This document shows positions 35,199-44,309 of a stretch of 64,000 bases of DNA, piece after piece. A model generated the notes under the pieces. That model was not told the DNA's origin. It worked only from the letters and a program-made list of their open reading frames with translations, and made no database searches. Location of the stretch: contig CP107246.1 in the NCBI GenBank assembly GCA_030246985.1, positions 2,420,282-2,484,281 on the forward strand, given 5' to 3'. The DNA comes from Candidatus Nitricoxidivorans perseverans. Lineage in GTDB: Bacteria; Pseudomonadota; Gammaproteobacteria; Burkholderiales; Rhodocyclaceae. The translations under genes were made by a program, and so were the position numbers. Numbering within the stretch: position 1 is the stretch's first letter; each line of letters starts with the position of its first letter.

Positions 35199-36461
35199 TC
35201 AGAACAGGCGCGGACCGGGAGCGCCGCCGGGCGGCTTGGGCGTCGTTGCGGCGCCGACGATGATCTCGGTGCCCTCGGCGATTTCGCCGGAAAGGATTTC
35301 CGTCATGGCGCCGTCGGTGAGCCCGGTCTTCACCGGCACGGCTTTCGGCTTGCCTTCCGCGTCCTGAACGAACACCCGGCCATTGCCACCATTGCCGCCC
35401 TTGCCCTGGCCCTTGGCGGGCTTGTCTCCGGCGCTCTTCCTTTCATCCGACGGCGGCTTGAATCGCAGCGCGGCGTTAGCCACTTTCAGCACCCTGTCCT
35501 TTTCCGCCGTGACGATGCGCACGTTGGCCGTCATGCCGGGCAGGAGGATCAGGTCGGGGTTGGCGGCGGAGATCACCACCGTGTAGGTGACCACGTTGGA
35601 GACTACCAAGGCGGCCTTCCTGACCTGCCGGACGGCGCCTTCGAACGTGCGCCCCGGAAAGGCATCGACCGTGAAGGTCGCCTTCTGGTCCACGTGCACC
35701 CGGCTGACGTCCGCCTCGTCGATGGCGGCTTCCACCTGCATGTCGGTGAGGTTGCGGGCGATGACGAAGAGCTCCGGTGCCTGGAGGCTGGCGGCCACCG
35801 TCTGGCCCGGCTCGATGCTGCGCTTGACGACGATGCCATCCACCGGCGAGCGGATGGCCGTGCGTTCCAGGTCTACGCGGGCCTGGGCGAGCTGTGCTTC
35901 GCGCTGGCGCACCAGGGCCGCGCTGTTGCGCCCCTGGGCCTGCGCCACCTGCAACTGGGCGCGGCTGGCGTCGAGGGCGCTGCCCGCCTTGTCACGCTCG
36001 GCGGGCGAGATGAAGTTCTTCTCCACCAGCAGTTTCTTGCGTTCGTAGTCGCGTTGGGCCTCGTCCAGGTTGGCGCGGCTGCGGATGACCTCGGCCTGCT
36101 GGACGGCGACGGCCGCCCGCGCCGCGTCGAGGTCGGCCTCCGCCTGGCGCACGCGATGCTGGAAGTTCTCGGGATCGATGCGAGCGATGAGCTGGCCGGC
36201 CCTCACCTCGCTGTTGAAATCGACATGGGTTTCCCTGACCTGGCCGGAAACCTGAGAGCCGACCTGCACCGAGACGACGGGATTGAGCGTACCGGTGGCG
36301 GAGACGACGGCGGTCAAGAGCCCGGTTTCCGCCTTCGCGAGCTTCCAGGCCGGCTTGGCGCCATTGCTCCCGAAATAACGATATCCACCGACGCCGGCGG
36401 CCAGCAGAACGGCGGTGACGAGGAGAAAGACGAGCCAGCCGCGGGAGATCGGAAGTTTCAT
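35199..36461 (-). CDS. MacA-like periplasmic adaptor (membrane fusion protein)
   Basis: A 420-residue protein with an N-terminal signal-anchor (about 9-28). The lipoyl-type half motifs ([19 protein letters not shown] and [20 protein letters not shown]) flank a long coiled-coil hairpin (about 90-190), followed by beta-barrel and membrane-proximal domains. A Gly/Lys-rich insertion near residue 350 ([12 protein letters not shown]) is unusual and probably a flexible loop. I chose the ATG at 36461; the longer frame has no signal anchor at its start. It heads the efflux operon. Confidence 0.9.
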   Translation of the reverse strand: MKLPISRGWLVFLLVTAVLLAAGVGGYRYFGSNGAKPAWKLAKAETGLLTAVVSATGTLNPVVSVQVGSQVSGQVRETHVDFNSEVRAGQLIARIDPENFQHRVRQAEADLDAARAAVAVQQAEVIRSRANLDEAQRDYERKKLLVEKNFISPAERDKAGSALDASRAQLQVAQAQGRNSAALVRQREAQLAQARVDLERTAIRSPVDGIVVKRSIEPGQTVAASLQAPELFVIARNLTDMQVEAAIDEADVSRVHVDQKATFTVDAFPGRTFEGAVRQVRKAALVVSNVVTYTVVISAANPDLILLPGMTANVRIVTAEKDRVLKVANAALRFKPPSDERKSAGDKPAKGQGKGGNGGNGRVFVQDAEGKPKAVPVKTGLTDGAMTEILSGEIAEGTEIIVGAATTPKPPGGAPGPRLF

Positions 36462-36502
36462 GCCGGCGATTCTAGTGCATCCGTCCCACGGGACTTGTAA
36501 CG

Positions 36503-36517
36503 GGAAGTAACACTTCC
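36503..36517 (-). repeat. Short hairpin after the MlaF-like gene
   Basis: GGAAGT and ACTTCC pair across AAC immediately after the stop of the ABC ATPase gene. There is no T-run, so it is at best a weak terminator or RNA-end-stabilising hairpin. Confidence 0.35.
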
Positions 36518-36519
36518 GC

Positions 36520-37329
36520 TCAGGCCGCGACCCGGAGCGCGCGCGCGATGGGTTGCGCCGGGTAGTGGAAGGCGACGGGGCCGTCCGGCTTGCCGTCGAC
36601 GAATTGGCGCACGAAGGAGTTGCCGGAGCGGACGATTTCGTCGGTCGGCCCCTCGGCGGCGATGACTCCGTCGGAGATGAAATAGACGTAGTCCACCACC
36701 TTGAGCGACTCGGTGACGTCGTAGGTGACGATGATCGACGAGACCCCGAGGGCATCGTTGAGCCGGCGGATCAGGTCGGCGATGACGTTGAGGGAAACCG
36801 GGTCGAGGCCGGCGAACGGCTCGTCGTACATCAGCAGCAGGGGATCGAGCGCGATGGCCCGCGCCAGCGCCACGCGGCGGGCCATGCCGCCCGACAGCTC
36901 GCCCGGCATCAGCCCGTGCGCGCCGCGCAGGCCGACGGCATGGAGCTTCATCAGCACCAGGTCGCGGATCATTCGCTCCGTCAGGTCGGTGTGCTCGCGC
37001 ATCGGAAAGGCGATGTTCTCGAACACCGAGAGGTCGGAGAACAGGCCGCCCATCTGCTGCATCATGCCGATCTTCTTGCGCAGATCGTAGAGGCCCCGGT
37101 TGTCGAGTTCGTGGACGTTCTGCCCGGCCACGCGGACGATGCCGGAGGACGGCGAAAGCTGACCTCCGAGCAGCTTGAGCAGGGTGGTCTTGCCGCAGCC
37201 GGAGGCGCCGAGGATGGCGACGACCTTGCCCCGCGGAATGGAGAGGCTGATGCCCTTGAGCACCTGGCGCTGTCCATGGGCGAAGTGGACGCCGTCCACC
37301 TCGACGATGCGGTCCTGTCTGTTGTCCAT
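36520..37329 (-). CDS. MlaF-like ABC ATPase, orphan
   Basis: About 269 residues from ATG at 37329. Motifs are Walker A GASGCGKTT, Q-loop MMQQMGGLFSDLSVFEN, signature LSGGMARRVALARAI and Walker B LLLMYDEPFAGLDPVS. The MGGLFSDL segment and C-terminal FVRQFVDGKPDGP are hallmarks of MlaF (Ttg2A), the ATPase of the phospholipid-trafficking Mla system. No mlaE, mlaD, mlaC or mlaB lies beside it. It follows soxYZ by 46 bases on the same strand, so it is probably co-transcribed with them. The partner permease must be elsewhere. Confidence 0.8.
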   Translation of the reverse strand: MDNRQDRIVEVDGVHFAHGQRQVLKGISLSIPRGKVVAILGASGCGKTTLLKLLGGQLSPSSGIVRVAGQNVHELDNRGLYDLRKKIGMMQQMGGLFSDLSVFENIAFPMREHTDLTERMIRDLVLMKLHAVGLRGAHGLMPGELSGGMARRVALARAIALDPLLLMYDEPFAGLDPVSLNVIADLIRRLNDALGVSSIIVTYDVTESLKVVDYVYFISDGVIAAEGPTDEIVRSGNSFVRQFVDGKPDGPVAFHYPAQPIARALRVAA

Positions 37330-37375
37330 ACGCAAGGCGACTTGACGGGAGGGTGTCCGCGTCAGGCCGGACGGA

Positions 37376-37687
37376 TCAGCCGACCGTCGCTTCGTCTGTC
37401 CGGCTCTCGCCCTTGCTGTCGATCCATTTCACAGTGACCTTGTCGCCGGCCTTTGCCCCCTTGGCCTTGAAGCCGAAGACGGGGTTGCGGGAGACCGAGG
37501 GGCCGGATTGCCCATCCACCACGATCTTGCCATTGATGGCAACGCTGAAGGTCCGGATGAAGTGGATCGGAATGGCGTTGCCGGCGGTATCTTTGCGCAA
37601 GCCGGTTTCCATCGGATGGCTCATCAGTACTTTGATGTCGCAGACATCGCCCTTCATCTGGGCGCGGATTTTCATCGGATCTGCCAT
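37376..37687 (-). CDS. soxZ: Sulfur-oxidation carrier subunit SoxZ
   Basis: A 103-residue protein of normal length. It has DVCDIKVLMSHPMETGLRKD and the immunoglobulin-like core ending in VKWIDSKGESRTDEATV. SoxZ pairs with SoxY in the periplasm to carry sulfur intermediates of thiosulfate oxidation on the SoxY Cys. It has no signal peptide of its own and is co-exported with SoxY by the Tat system. It lies 35 bases after soxY. Confidence 0.96.
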   Translation of the reverse strand: MADPMKIRAQMKGDVCDIKVLMSHPMETGLRKDTAGNAIPIHFIRTFSVAINGKIVVDGQSGPSVSRNPVFGFKAKGAKAGDKVTVKWIDSKGESRTDEATVG

Positions 37688-37722
37688 GGTTTGTTCCTTG
37701 TCGTAGTGATCGTTGTGGGATG

Positions 37723-38193
37723 TCAGCCGCCGCAGCCGCCGGCGGTGACCTTCACTTCCCGCTGGGCGCTGTAGAACTTGCCGTCCGCCTTGGCCACGAT
37801 CTTGACCATGGAAGTCTGGCCCATCTTCAGGCGCACCGACACTTCAGGCACGCCGCCGTTGGCGAAGTCGAAATGGGCCGACAGGGGCTGCGGGTTCTTG
37901 TCCACGAAAATGGAGATCGAGGTGGTGTTGGAGATGTTGCTGGTCACGTCGATAGGCACCACGGCGCCGTTCTCGGCGATCTCTGGCGCCTTGAGCACCA
38001 AGTCCTTGCTGTCGGCCGCCGTGGCGGCGCCGACGCCCTTCATTGCACTTGCCAGATCCTTCGATTCGAAGGCGGCCTTGTTCCATTCCGTTGCCAGCGC
38101 CTGGCCGGGTTTCAGCACGCCGGCGGCCATGGCGGCAGCCAGTGCGCCTGTGCTGCCCGCGCCCTTGAGCAGGGTCCTGCGGATGTTGTCCAT
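37723..38193 (-). CDS. soxY: Sulfur-oxidation carrier subunit SoxY
   Basis: A 156-residue precursor. It has a Tat signal (MDNIRRTLLKGAGSTGALAA) and the C-terminal swinging-arm GGCGG whose Cys154 carries the sulfane chain. I chose ATG at 38193, with GGAGG a few bases upstream; it starts the Tat signal. Neither soxXA, soxB nor soxCD occurs within the window, so SoxYZ either works with distant genes or serves another sulfur-transfer route. Confidence 0.96.
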   Translation of the reverse strand: MDNIRRTLLKGAGSTGALAAAMAAGVLKPGQALATEWNKAAFESKDLASAMKGVGAATAADSKDLVLKAPEIAENGAVVPIDVTSNISNTTSISIFVDKNPQPLSAHFDFANGGVPEVSVRLKMGQTSMVKIVAKADGKFYSAQREVKVTAGGCGG

Positions 38194-38324
38194 TCGGGAT
38201 TCCTCCAGTGTGATGAGTGTGGTCGTAACGGGCGGCCAGGTGGTCGAGCGGCCGGCCAAACGCGAATTCTCGCTTCTCGTTCCGTTGGATGCAAGTCAGG
38301 CGGCAAATATTCCCATTAGCGCCA

Positions 38325-38819
38325 TCAATCGGTTGCCCGCCAGTGCCCCGACTTGCCGCCCGCCTTCTCCAGCAGGCGGATGTCCCGGAAATGCATGCCG
38401 CGGTCGATAGCCTTGCACATGTCGTAAATGGTCAGCAGGGCGACGCTGACGGCCGTCAATGCCTCCATTTCGACACCCGTCTGGCCGACTGTCTGCGCTG
38501 TGACCTCGCAGGTGATGCTGTGGTTCCCCGCGTCGATGGAAAATTCGACGGCCACCCGCGTCAGGGCAATCGGGTGGCACAGTGGAATGAGGTCGGACGC
38601 GCGCTTGGCGCCCTGGATGGCGGCGATGCGGGCGACGCCCAGGACGTCGCCCTTCTTCGCGCTGCCGGCGCGGATCAGGTCGAGCGTCGCCGGCTGCATG
38701 AGGACGGTGCCGGTGGCGCGGGCGACGCGCTCGGTGGCGGCCTTGGCGCCGACATCGACCATGTGGGCCTGGCCGGCGGCATCGAAGTGGGTCAGCGGTG
38801 AATCGGGCGGTGAGTTCAT
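38325..38819 (-). CDS. moaC: Cyclic pyranopterin monophosphate synthase MoaC
   Basis: A 164-residue protein of normal length. Conserved segments are [35 protein letters not shown] and LIPLCHPI with its catalytic His. It makes cyclic pyranopterin monophosphate in molybdenum-cofactor synthesis, which the SoeA-type molybdoenzyme here needs. I chose ATG at 38819, with GGAAG upstream; a longer TTG start at 38840 is less likely. It is divergent from the M48 protease gene and lies upstream of soxY on the same strand, with a 131-base gap. Confidence 0.95.
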   Translation of the reverse strand: MNSPPDSPLTHFDAAGQAHMVDVGAKAATERVARATGTVLMQPATLDLIRAGSAKKGDVLGVARIAAIQGAKRASDLIPLCHPIALTRVAVEFSIDAGNHSITCEVTAQTVGQTGVEMEALTAVSVALLTIYDMCKAIDRGMHFRDIRLLEKAGGKSGHWRATD

Positions 38820-38865
38820 GGATTCTTCCACAGGAATCAATGTCGGGAGCCGTTATCATAAGCGT

Positions 38866-40308
38866 ATGCGCCTCCTGATTTTCTTGATTCTTCTGCTTTT
38901 CCTGGCCCCGGCCACCCTGGCCGACGGCCTGCCGGACCTGGGCGAGGCTGCCCAGGTCGATTTTTCACCGCAGACGGAAAAGCGCATCGGCGAGACCATC
39001 CTGCGCGACATCCGCCTGCATGAGCCCGCCTATCTGGACGACCCGGAGATACTGGACTACCTCAATCGCCTGGGCCGACGGCTGGCGGCCCAGAGCGAGG
39101 ATACCCGGCAATCGTTCGAGTTCTTCGCGCTACGGGACGCCACCCTCAACGCCTTCGCCATGCCCGGCGGCTACATCGGCGTCCATACCGGCCTGATCCT
39201 CGCCGCCCAGTCGGAGTCGGAACTGGCCTCGGTGCTGGCGCATGAGATCTCGCACGTCACGCAGCGCCACCTGGCGCGCCTGCTGGGCAAGCAGAACCAG
39301 GCGCAGATCGCATCCCTGCTATCGATCGCCGTGGCCATCCTCGCCGCGCGCCAGAGCTCCGACCTCGCCCAGGGCGCCCTCGCGGCGGGCCAGGCGGCCG
39401 GCATTCAGCACCAGTTGAACTATTCCCGCGATTTCGAGCGCGAGGCGGACCGCATGGGGCTGCAACTCCTTGAAAAGGCGGGCTATGACATCCGCGGCAT
39501 GGGCGGATTCTTCGACCGCCTCCAGAAATTCGGCCGGCTCTACGAGAACAACGCCCCCGGTTACCTGCGCACCCATCCCCTGACCACCGAGCGCCTGGCC
39601 GACTTGGAAAACCGCATCCAGATGCGGCCCTACCGGCAAGTGGCCGATTCGACGGATTTTCTGCTGGTCCGCGCCAAGCTGCGGACGCAGGAGGGGACGG
39701 CGCAGGATGCGGTGACCGATTTCGAGACCCGGCTCCGGGATCGCAAGTTTGCCATCGAGGCGGCGGAACGCTATGGCCTGGCCCGGGCCAGGCTACGCGC
39801 GGGCGATCCGGCGGCGGCGGAGCGGGAAGTCGGGGCGCTTCGCCGGCTGAAGGTTGAATCGGCGATGATCGAGACGCTGGCGGCCGAACTGCGCATGAAA
39901 CAAAACGACCCCGCCGGCGCGGCGAAAATCCTGCACGCCGCCGCGGTCCGTTACCCGCAGGCGCGGACCGTCGCCTACGCCCTCGTCGAGGCGCTGTTGG
40001 CTGACCGTCAGCCGGAAGAGGCCCTCAGGATCTCCTCCGCCGATTTGCAGAACTATACGACAGACGCCCGCATGCACGCGCTCCAGGCTCGGACGTACGC
40101 CCTCCTGGGGCGGAAATTGCAGCAACACCGTGCCCAGGCCGAGTCCTACGTCCATCTGGGGCAGTTGCATGCCGCCATCGAGCAGTTGCAGCTGGCCCAG
40201 AAGTCGCCGGACGGGAATTTCTACGAGCAGTCCCAGGTGGACGCCCGCCTACGGGAGCTCAAGGCCCGCCAGGCCGAGGAAGCGAAGCAGAAGAAGCCGG
40301 GTCTTTGA
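38866..40308 (+). CDS. bepA: Periplasmic M48 metalloprotease with TPR domain (BepA/YfgC-like)
   Basis: A 480-residue protein with a cleavable-looking signal peptide (1-18, ending ATLADG). The M48 domain has the zinc motif HEISH (His126) and a downstream Glu in FEREADRMGLQLL. TPR repeats fill the C-terminal half (about 280-470). BepA guards outer-membrane assembly by acting on LptD and BAM substrates. A TATCAT box ends seven bases before the ATG and no ribosome site is seen, so the message could be leaderless. Confidence 0.9.
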   Translation: MRLLIFLILLLFLAPATLADGLPDLGEAAQVDFSPQTEKRIGETILRDIRLHEPAYLDDPEILDYLNRLGRRLAAQSEDTRQSFEFFALRDATLNAFAMPGGYIGVHTGLILAAQSESELASVLAHEISHVTQRHLARLLGKQNQAQIASLLSIAVAILAARQSSDLAQGALAAGQAAGIQHQLNYSRDFEREADRMGLQLLEKAGYDIRGMGGFFDRLQKFGRLYENNAPGYLRTHPLTTERLADLENRIQMRPYRQVADSTDFLLVRAKLRTQEGTAQDAVTDFETRLRDRKFAIEAAERYGLARARLRAGDPAAAEREVGALRRLKVESAMIETLAAELRMKQNDPAGAAKILHAAAVRYPQARTVAYALVEALLADRQPEEALRISSADLQNYTTDARMHALQARTYALLGRKLQQHRAQAESYVHLGQLHAAIEQLQLAQKSPDGNFYEQSQVDARLRELKARQAEEAKQKKPGL

Positions 40309-40443
40309 CCCGCGCATCATAGAATCGGGGTCGCTTATTCCCCCATCGAAAAAACCGTTTCTGGGCGCCGGGCGGAAATGCTAGCCTTCGCATCCTTCGA
40401 AGAAGTGATTTGTGTCTGTAACAATCGGGAGGAACACAAGGAA

Positions 40444-41649
40444 ATGGCACTCGTAAATCCGCATGGCGGCGGCGCCCTCAAGCCGCTTCTGCTTGAAGGA
40501 TCCGCGCTCGCCGCCGAACAGGCGCGCGCCAAGACACTGCCCCAGATCAAGGTCAGCTCGCGCGAAGCGGGGGACATCATCATGCTGGGCATCGGCGGTT
40601 TCACCCCGCTCGACGGATTCATGACCCGTGCCGACTGGGAAGGTGTCTGCGACGGCATGAAAATGGCCAGCGGCCTGTTCTGGCCCATCCCCGTCACCCT
40701 CTCCACCGACGACGAGAGCATCAAGACCGGAACCGACATCGCGCTGGCCGACGGCGAGACCGGCGAAATCTTGGCCACCATGAAGGTGAGCGAGAAGTAC
40801 ACCATCGACAAGGCCCACGAGTGCATGGAGGTCTATAAGACCACCGACATGGAGCACCCCGGCGTCAAGATGGTCATGGCCCAGGGCAAGTACAACCTGG
40901 CCGGCGCGATTAAGGTGCTGTCCACCGGCGGTTTCGTGGAGAAGTACGGCGAGCAGTTCATGACGCCGGCCCAGACCCGCGCCAAGTTCCAGGAAATGGG
41001 CTGGACCAAGGTCGCCGCCTTCCAGACCCGCAACCCGATGCACCGCTCGCACGAATACCTGGCCAAGGTCGCCATCGAGACGATGGACGGCGTGCTGGTT
41101 CATTCGCTGCTGGGCAATCTCAAGCCGGGCGACATTCCCGCCGAGGTGCGCTCCGAGGCCATCGGCGTGCTGGTCGAGAATTACTTCGCCCCCAACACCG
41201 TGATCCAGGCCGGCTATCCGCTCGACATGCGCTACGCCGGCCCGCGCGAGGCGCTGCTGCACGCCCTGTTCCGCCAGAACTACGGCTGCTCGCACCTGAT
41301 CGTCGGCCGCGACCACGCGGGTGTCGGCGACTTCTACGGCCCCTTCGACGCCCAGAAGATCTTCGACGAGATTCCGTCCAATGCGCTGGAAACCAAGAAC
41401 ATGAACATCGACTGGACGTTCTGGTGCAAGAAGTGCGGCGGCATGGCCTCGCAGCGCACCTGCCCGCACACTAAGGACGACCGCATCCTGCTGTCCGGCA
41501 CCAAGGTGCGTTCGATGCTGTCCGAAGGCCAGGACCTGCCGGTCGAATTCAGCCGCCCCGAAGTCGCCAAGGTGCTGCAAAAGTATTACGCCGGCTTGAC
41601 TGCCGAGCAGAACGTCAAGGTCGAGTTGAAAGGCCATTCGGCTGCGTAA
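40444..41649 (+). CDS. sat: Dissimilatory ATP sulfurylase (sulfate adenylyltransferase)
   Basis: A 401-residue enzyme. It has the [11 protein letters not shown] motif (HxxH, His200) and [14 protein letters not shown], both active-site segments, plus a [13 protein letters not shown] Cys cluster as in zinc-binding prokaryotic Sat proteins. In sulfur oxidisers it turns APS and pyrophosphate into ATP and sulfate, the energy-yielding last step after AprBA. I chose ATG at 40444, after a GGAGG-type site. It heads sat-aprB-aprA with spacings of 61 and 21 bases. A TAGAAT at 40320-40325 could be the promoter -10. Confidence 0.97.
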   Translation: MALVNPHGGGALKPLLLEGSALAAEQARAKTLPQIKVSSREAGDIIMLGIGGFTPLDGFMTRADWEGVCDGMKMASGLFWPIPVTLSTDDESIKTGTDIALADGETGEILATMKVSEKYTIDKAHECMEVYKTTDMEHPGVKMVMAQGKYNLAGAIKVLSTGGFVEKYGEQFMTPAQTRAKFQEMGWTKVAAFQTRNPMHRSHEYLAKVAIETMDGVLVHSLLGNLKPGDIPAEVRSEAIGVLVENYFAPNTVIQAGYPLDMRYAGPREALLHALFRQNYGCSHLIVGRDHAGVGDFYGPFDAQKIFDEIPSNALETKNMNIDWTFWCKKCGGMASQRTCPHTKDDRILLSGTKVRSMLSEGQDLPVEFSRPEVAKVLQKYYAGLTAEQNVKVELKGHSAA

Positions 41650-41684
41650 ACCCGGCTGCGTAAATAGGACCGCTGAACCAGCGG
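41639..41684 (+). repeat. Tandem CGGCTGCGTAAA repeat and small hairpin between sat and aprB
   Basis: CGGCTGCGTAAA occurs twice at a 14-base period (41639-41650 and 41653-41664); the first copy contains the sat stop codon. A CCGCTG-AAC-CAGCGG hairpin follows at 41670-41684. The pair looks like a recent small duplication beside an RNA hairpin and may tune the sat to apr expression ratio. Confidence 0.55.
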
Positions 41685-41710
41685 ATTGTTAGCTAGCAAG
41701 GAGAGAAGTA

Positions 41711-42184
41711 ATGCCAACCTTCGTTCGTACCGAAAAGTGCGATGGATGCAAGGGTCAGGACAAGACCGCCTGCATGTACATCTGCCCGCACGACCTGATG
41801 AAGCTGGACAAGGACGGTTCAGAGACCGGCCACGCCATGCGCGCCTTCAACCAGGAGCCCGAGCAGTGCTGGGAGTGCTACTCCTGCGTCAAAATCTGCC
41901 CGCAGAACGCCATCGAGGCCCGCCACTACGCCGACGTCGTGCCGCTGGGCGGCTCCGTGCAGCCCCTGCGTGGTTCCGACTCCATCATGTGGACCATCAA
42001 GTTCCGCAACGGCAACATGAAGCGCTTCAAGTTCCCGATCCGAACGACGCCCGAAGGCTCGATCAACCCCTTTGGCGGCAAGCCGATGCCCAAGCTGGCT
42101 GACATCGCCCAGACCGGCTCCTTCACGCGCGACGTGATGGGCGGCTACCGTGCCGGCAACCCCGCCGAACTGATCCGCAAGTAA
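41711..42184 (+). CDS. aprB: Adenylylsulfate reductase, beta (iron-sulfur) subunit
   Basis: A 157-residue ferredoxin-like protein. It has two [4Fe-4S] motifs: CDGCKGQDKTACMYICP and CWECYSCVKICP. The C-terminal tail (GGSVQPLRGSDSIMWTIKFRNG and onward) wraps AprA in known structures. It passes electrons from the AprA flavin to the Qmo/Hdr membrane-associated acceptor. An AGGAG site precedes the ATG. It is in one operon with sat and aprA. Confidence 0.97.
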   Translation: MPTFVRTEKCDGCKGQDKTACMYICPHDLMKLDKDGSETGHAMRAFNQEPEQCWECYSCVKICPQNAIEARHYADVVPLGGSVQPLRGSDSIMWTIKFRNGNMKRFKFPIRTTPEGSINPFGGKPMPKLADIAQTGSFTRDVMGGYRAGNPAELIRK

Positions 42185-42205
42185 TTCTGAATAAAGGAAC
42201 CGAAA

Positions 42206-44233
42206 ATGGCTGGAACATTTGACAATCCGGAAGTCGTCCAGGAAGAAGTTGACATCCTGCTGATCGGCGGCGGCATGGCGTGCAGCGGCGCCGGCTACGA
42301 GATCATGCGCTGGGCCGAGGCCGTCAAGGCCGAGACCGGCAAGGACCTGAAGATCAAGCTGGTCGACAAGGCCGCGATGGACCGCTCCGGCGCCGTGGCG
42401 CAGGGCCTGTCCGCGATCAACACCTACATCGGCGACAAGCAGGATCCCGCCGACTACGCCCGCATGGTCTCCAACGACCTCATGGGCATCACCCGCGACG
42501 ACCTGGCCTACGACCTGGGCCGCAACGTCGACGACTCCGTTCACCTGTTCGAGGAGTGGGGCCTGCCGATCTGGAAGACCGCGCCGGACGGCGTGCGTCA
42601 CGACGGCGCCGACTCCATCAAGGAAGGCCTGCCCCTGCTGAAGGACGGCGGCCAGCCCGTGCGTTCCGGCAAGTGGCAGATCATGATCAACGGCGAATCC
42701 TACAAGTGGATCGTCGCCGAGGCCGCCAAGAAGGCCCTGGGCCTGGATCGCATCGAAGAGCGCATCTTCATCGTCCACCTGATCAACGACAAGAACGATC
42801 CTTCCCGCATCGCCGGCGCCGCCGGGTTCTCCACCCGCGACAACAAGATCGTCATCTACAAGGCCAAGGCCATCCTGCTGGCCGCCGGCGGCTGCGTCAA
42901 CCTGTTCCGTCCCCGCTCCGTCGGTGAAGGCCAGGGCCGCGCCTGGTACCCGGTGTGGAACGCCGGTTCCACCTACTCGATGGCGGCGGAAGCCGGCGCC
43001 GAGCTGACCATGATGGAAAACCGCTTCGTGCCCGCCCGCTTCAAGGACGGCTACGGCCCCGTCGGCGCCTGGTTCCTGCTGTTCAAGGCCAAGGCCGCCA
43101 ACGCCTACGGCGAAGACTACATGACCAAGAACAAGGAAATGCTGAACGACTACCCGCCCTACGGGCAGGCCGCCGTTCCCGCTTCCTGCCTGCGCAACCA
43201 CCTGATGCTCAAGGAGATGAAGGAAGGTCGCGGCCCGATCTACATGGACACCGTCACCGCGCTGGCCAAGCTGGCCGAGACCCTGTCCCCGAAGGAAGTC
43301 AAGCACCTCGAAGCCGAGGCCTGGGAAGACTTCCTCGACATGTGCATCGGCCAGTGCGGCATCTGGGTCGGCGAGAACATCGAGCCCGAGAAGAAGATGT
43401 CCGAACTGATGCCGACCGAGCCCTACCTGCTCGGCTCGCACTCCGGCTGCTGCGGCATCTGGGTGTCCGGCCCGACGGACGTCGGCGCGCCGACCACCGA
43501 AGAGCTGCCGGGCGTTCCGGGTCACCTGCCTTCCGGCTGGAACTGGGGCTACCGCTCCATGACCACGGTCAAGGGCCTGTTCACCGCCGGCGACGGCGTG
43601 GGCGCCTCCGGCCACAAGTTCTCCTCCGGCTCGCACGCCGAAGGCCGCATGGCCGCCAAGGCCATGGTCAAGTACGTCCTCGACAACCCGGACATCAAGC
43701 CGGAGCTCGACGAGACGGCCGACGAGATTGCTACGGCCATCTGGAAGCCCGTCCGCAACTTCCTGCAGCACAAGGACTACTCGACCGCCATCGACGTGAA
43801 CCCCAACTACATCACGCCGAAGATGCTCCAGTTCCGCCTGCAGAAGATCATGGACGAGTACGTCGCGGGTGTCGCCACCTACTACAACACCAACGACAAG
43901 ATGCTCGAGAAGGCCGAAGAGAAGCTCGAGATGCTGAAGGAAGACTCCCAGAAGATGCGTGCGAAGGACCTGCACGAGCTGCTGCGCGCCTGGGAAAACT
44001 ACCATCGCATACTCACGGCCGAAGCCCACATGAAGCACATCCAGTTCCGCGAGGAGAGCCGCTACCCCGGCTTCTACTATCGCACCGACAAGAACTTCGT
44101 CGACGAGACCAACTGGCACTGCTTCGTGAACTCGATCTACGATAAGAAGACCAAGAAGTGGACCTGCTTCAAGCGCAAGCACGTCGACCTGGTCGACAAG
44201 TCCAAGCTGTTCAAGGCCGCCGCGCCGCACTGA
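42206..44233 (+). CDS. aprA: Adenylylsulfate reductase, alpha (FAD) subunit
   Basis: A 675-residue flavoprotein of the fumarate-reductase/AprA family. The FAD-binding ILLIGGGMACSGAGYEI is at the N-terminus; MDRSGAVAQGLSAIN and HSGCCGIWVSGP are AprA segments near the active site. In sulfur oxidisers it runs in the direction sulfite plus AMP to APS, releasing two electrons. A terminator hairpin follows at 44257. The genes upstream are sat and aprB, so the full APS pathway is encoded together. Confidence 0.98.
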   Translation: MAGTFDNPEVVQEEVDILLIGGGMACSGAGYEIMRWAEAVKAETGKDLKIKLVDKAAMDRSGAVAQGLSAINTYIGDKQDPADYARMVSNDLMGITRDDLAYDLGRNVDDSVHLFEEWGLPIWKTAPDGVRHDGADSIKEGLPLLKDGGQPVRSGKWQIMINGESYKWIVAEAAKKALGLDRIEERIFIVHLINDKNDPSRIAGAAGFSTRDNKIVIYKAKAILLAAGGCVNLFRPRSVGEGQGRAWYPVWNAGSTYSMAAEAGAELTMMENRFVPARFKDGYGPVGAWFLLFKAKAANAYGEDYMTKNKEMLNDYPPYGQAAVPASCLRNHLMLKEMKEGRGPIYMDTVTALAKLAETLSPKEVKHLEAEAWEDFLDMCIGQCGIWVGENIEPEKKMSELMPTEPYLLGSHSGCCGIWVSGPTDVGAPTTEELPGVPGHLPSGWNWGYRSMTTVKGLFTAGDGVGASGHKFSSGSHAEGRMAAKAMVKYVLDNPDIKPELDETADEIATAIWKPVRNFLQHKDYSTAIDVNPNYITPKMLQFRLQKIMDEYVAGVATYYNTNDKMLEKAEEKLEMLKEDSQKMRAKDLHELLRAWENYHRILTAEAHMKHIQFREESRYPGFYYRTDKNFVDETNWHCFVNSIYDKKTKKWTCFKRKHVDLVDKSKLFKAAAPH

Positions 44234-44256
44234 TCGCGTAGCAGGCTGTTAGACTC

Positions 44257-44289
44257 AGGCCGGGGGTCGAAAGACCTCCGGCCTGTTTT
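44257..44289 (+). terminator. Intrinsic terminator after aprA
   Basis: A 12-bp stem (one G-T pair) around a GAAA tetraloop is followed by GTTTTAC. It lies 24 bases after the aprA stop and probably separates sat-aprBA from the ykgJ-like gene, at least in part. Confidence 0.85.
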
Positions 44290-44309
44290 ACTTCAAGGTT
44301 TCCAACGCC

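Noticed and set aside
41639-41664. Start of a CRISPR-like repeat array
   Set aside because: Only two 12-base copies at 14-base spacing, with no spacers or cas genes.
41819-44230. An 803-codon minus-strand frame over aprA
   Set aside because: Antisense shadow; AprA is complete on the plus strand.
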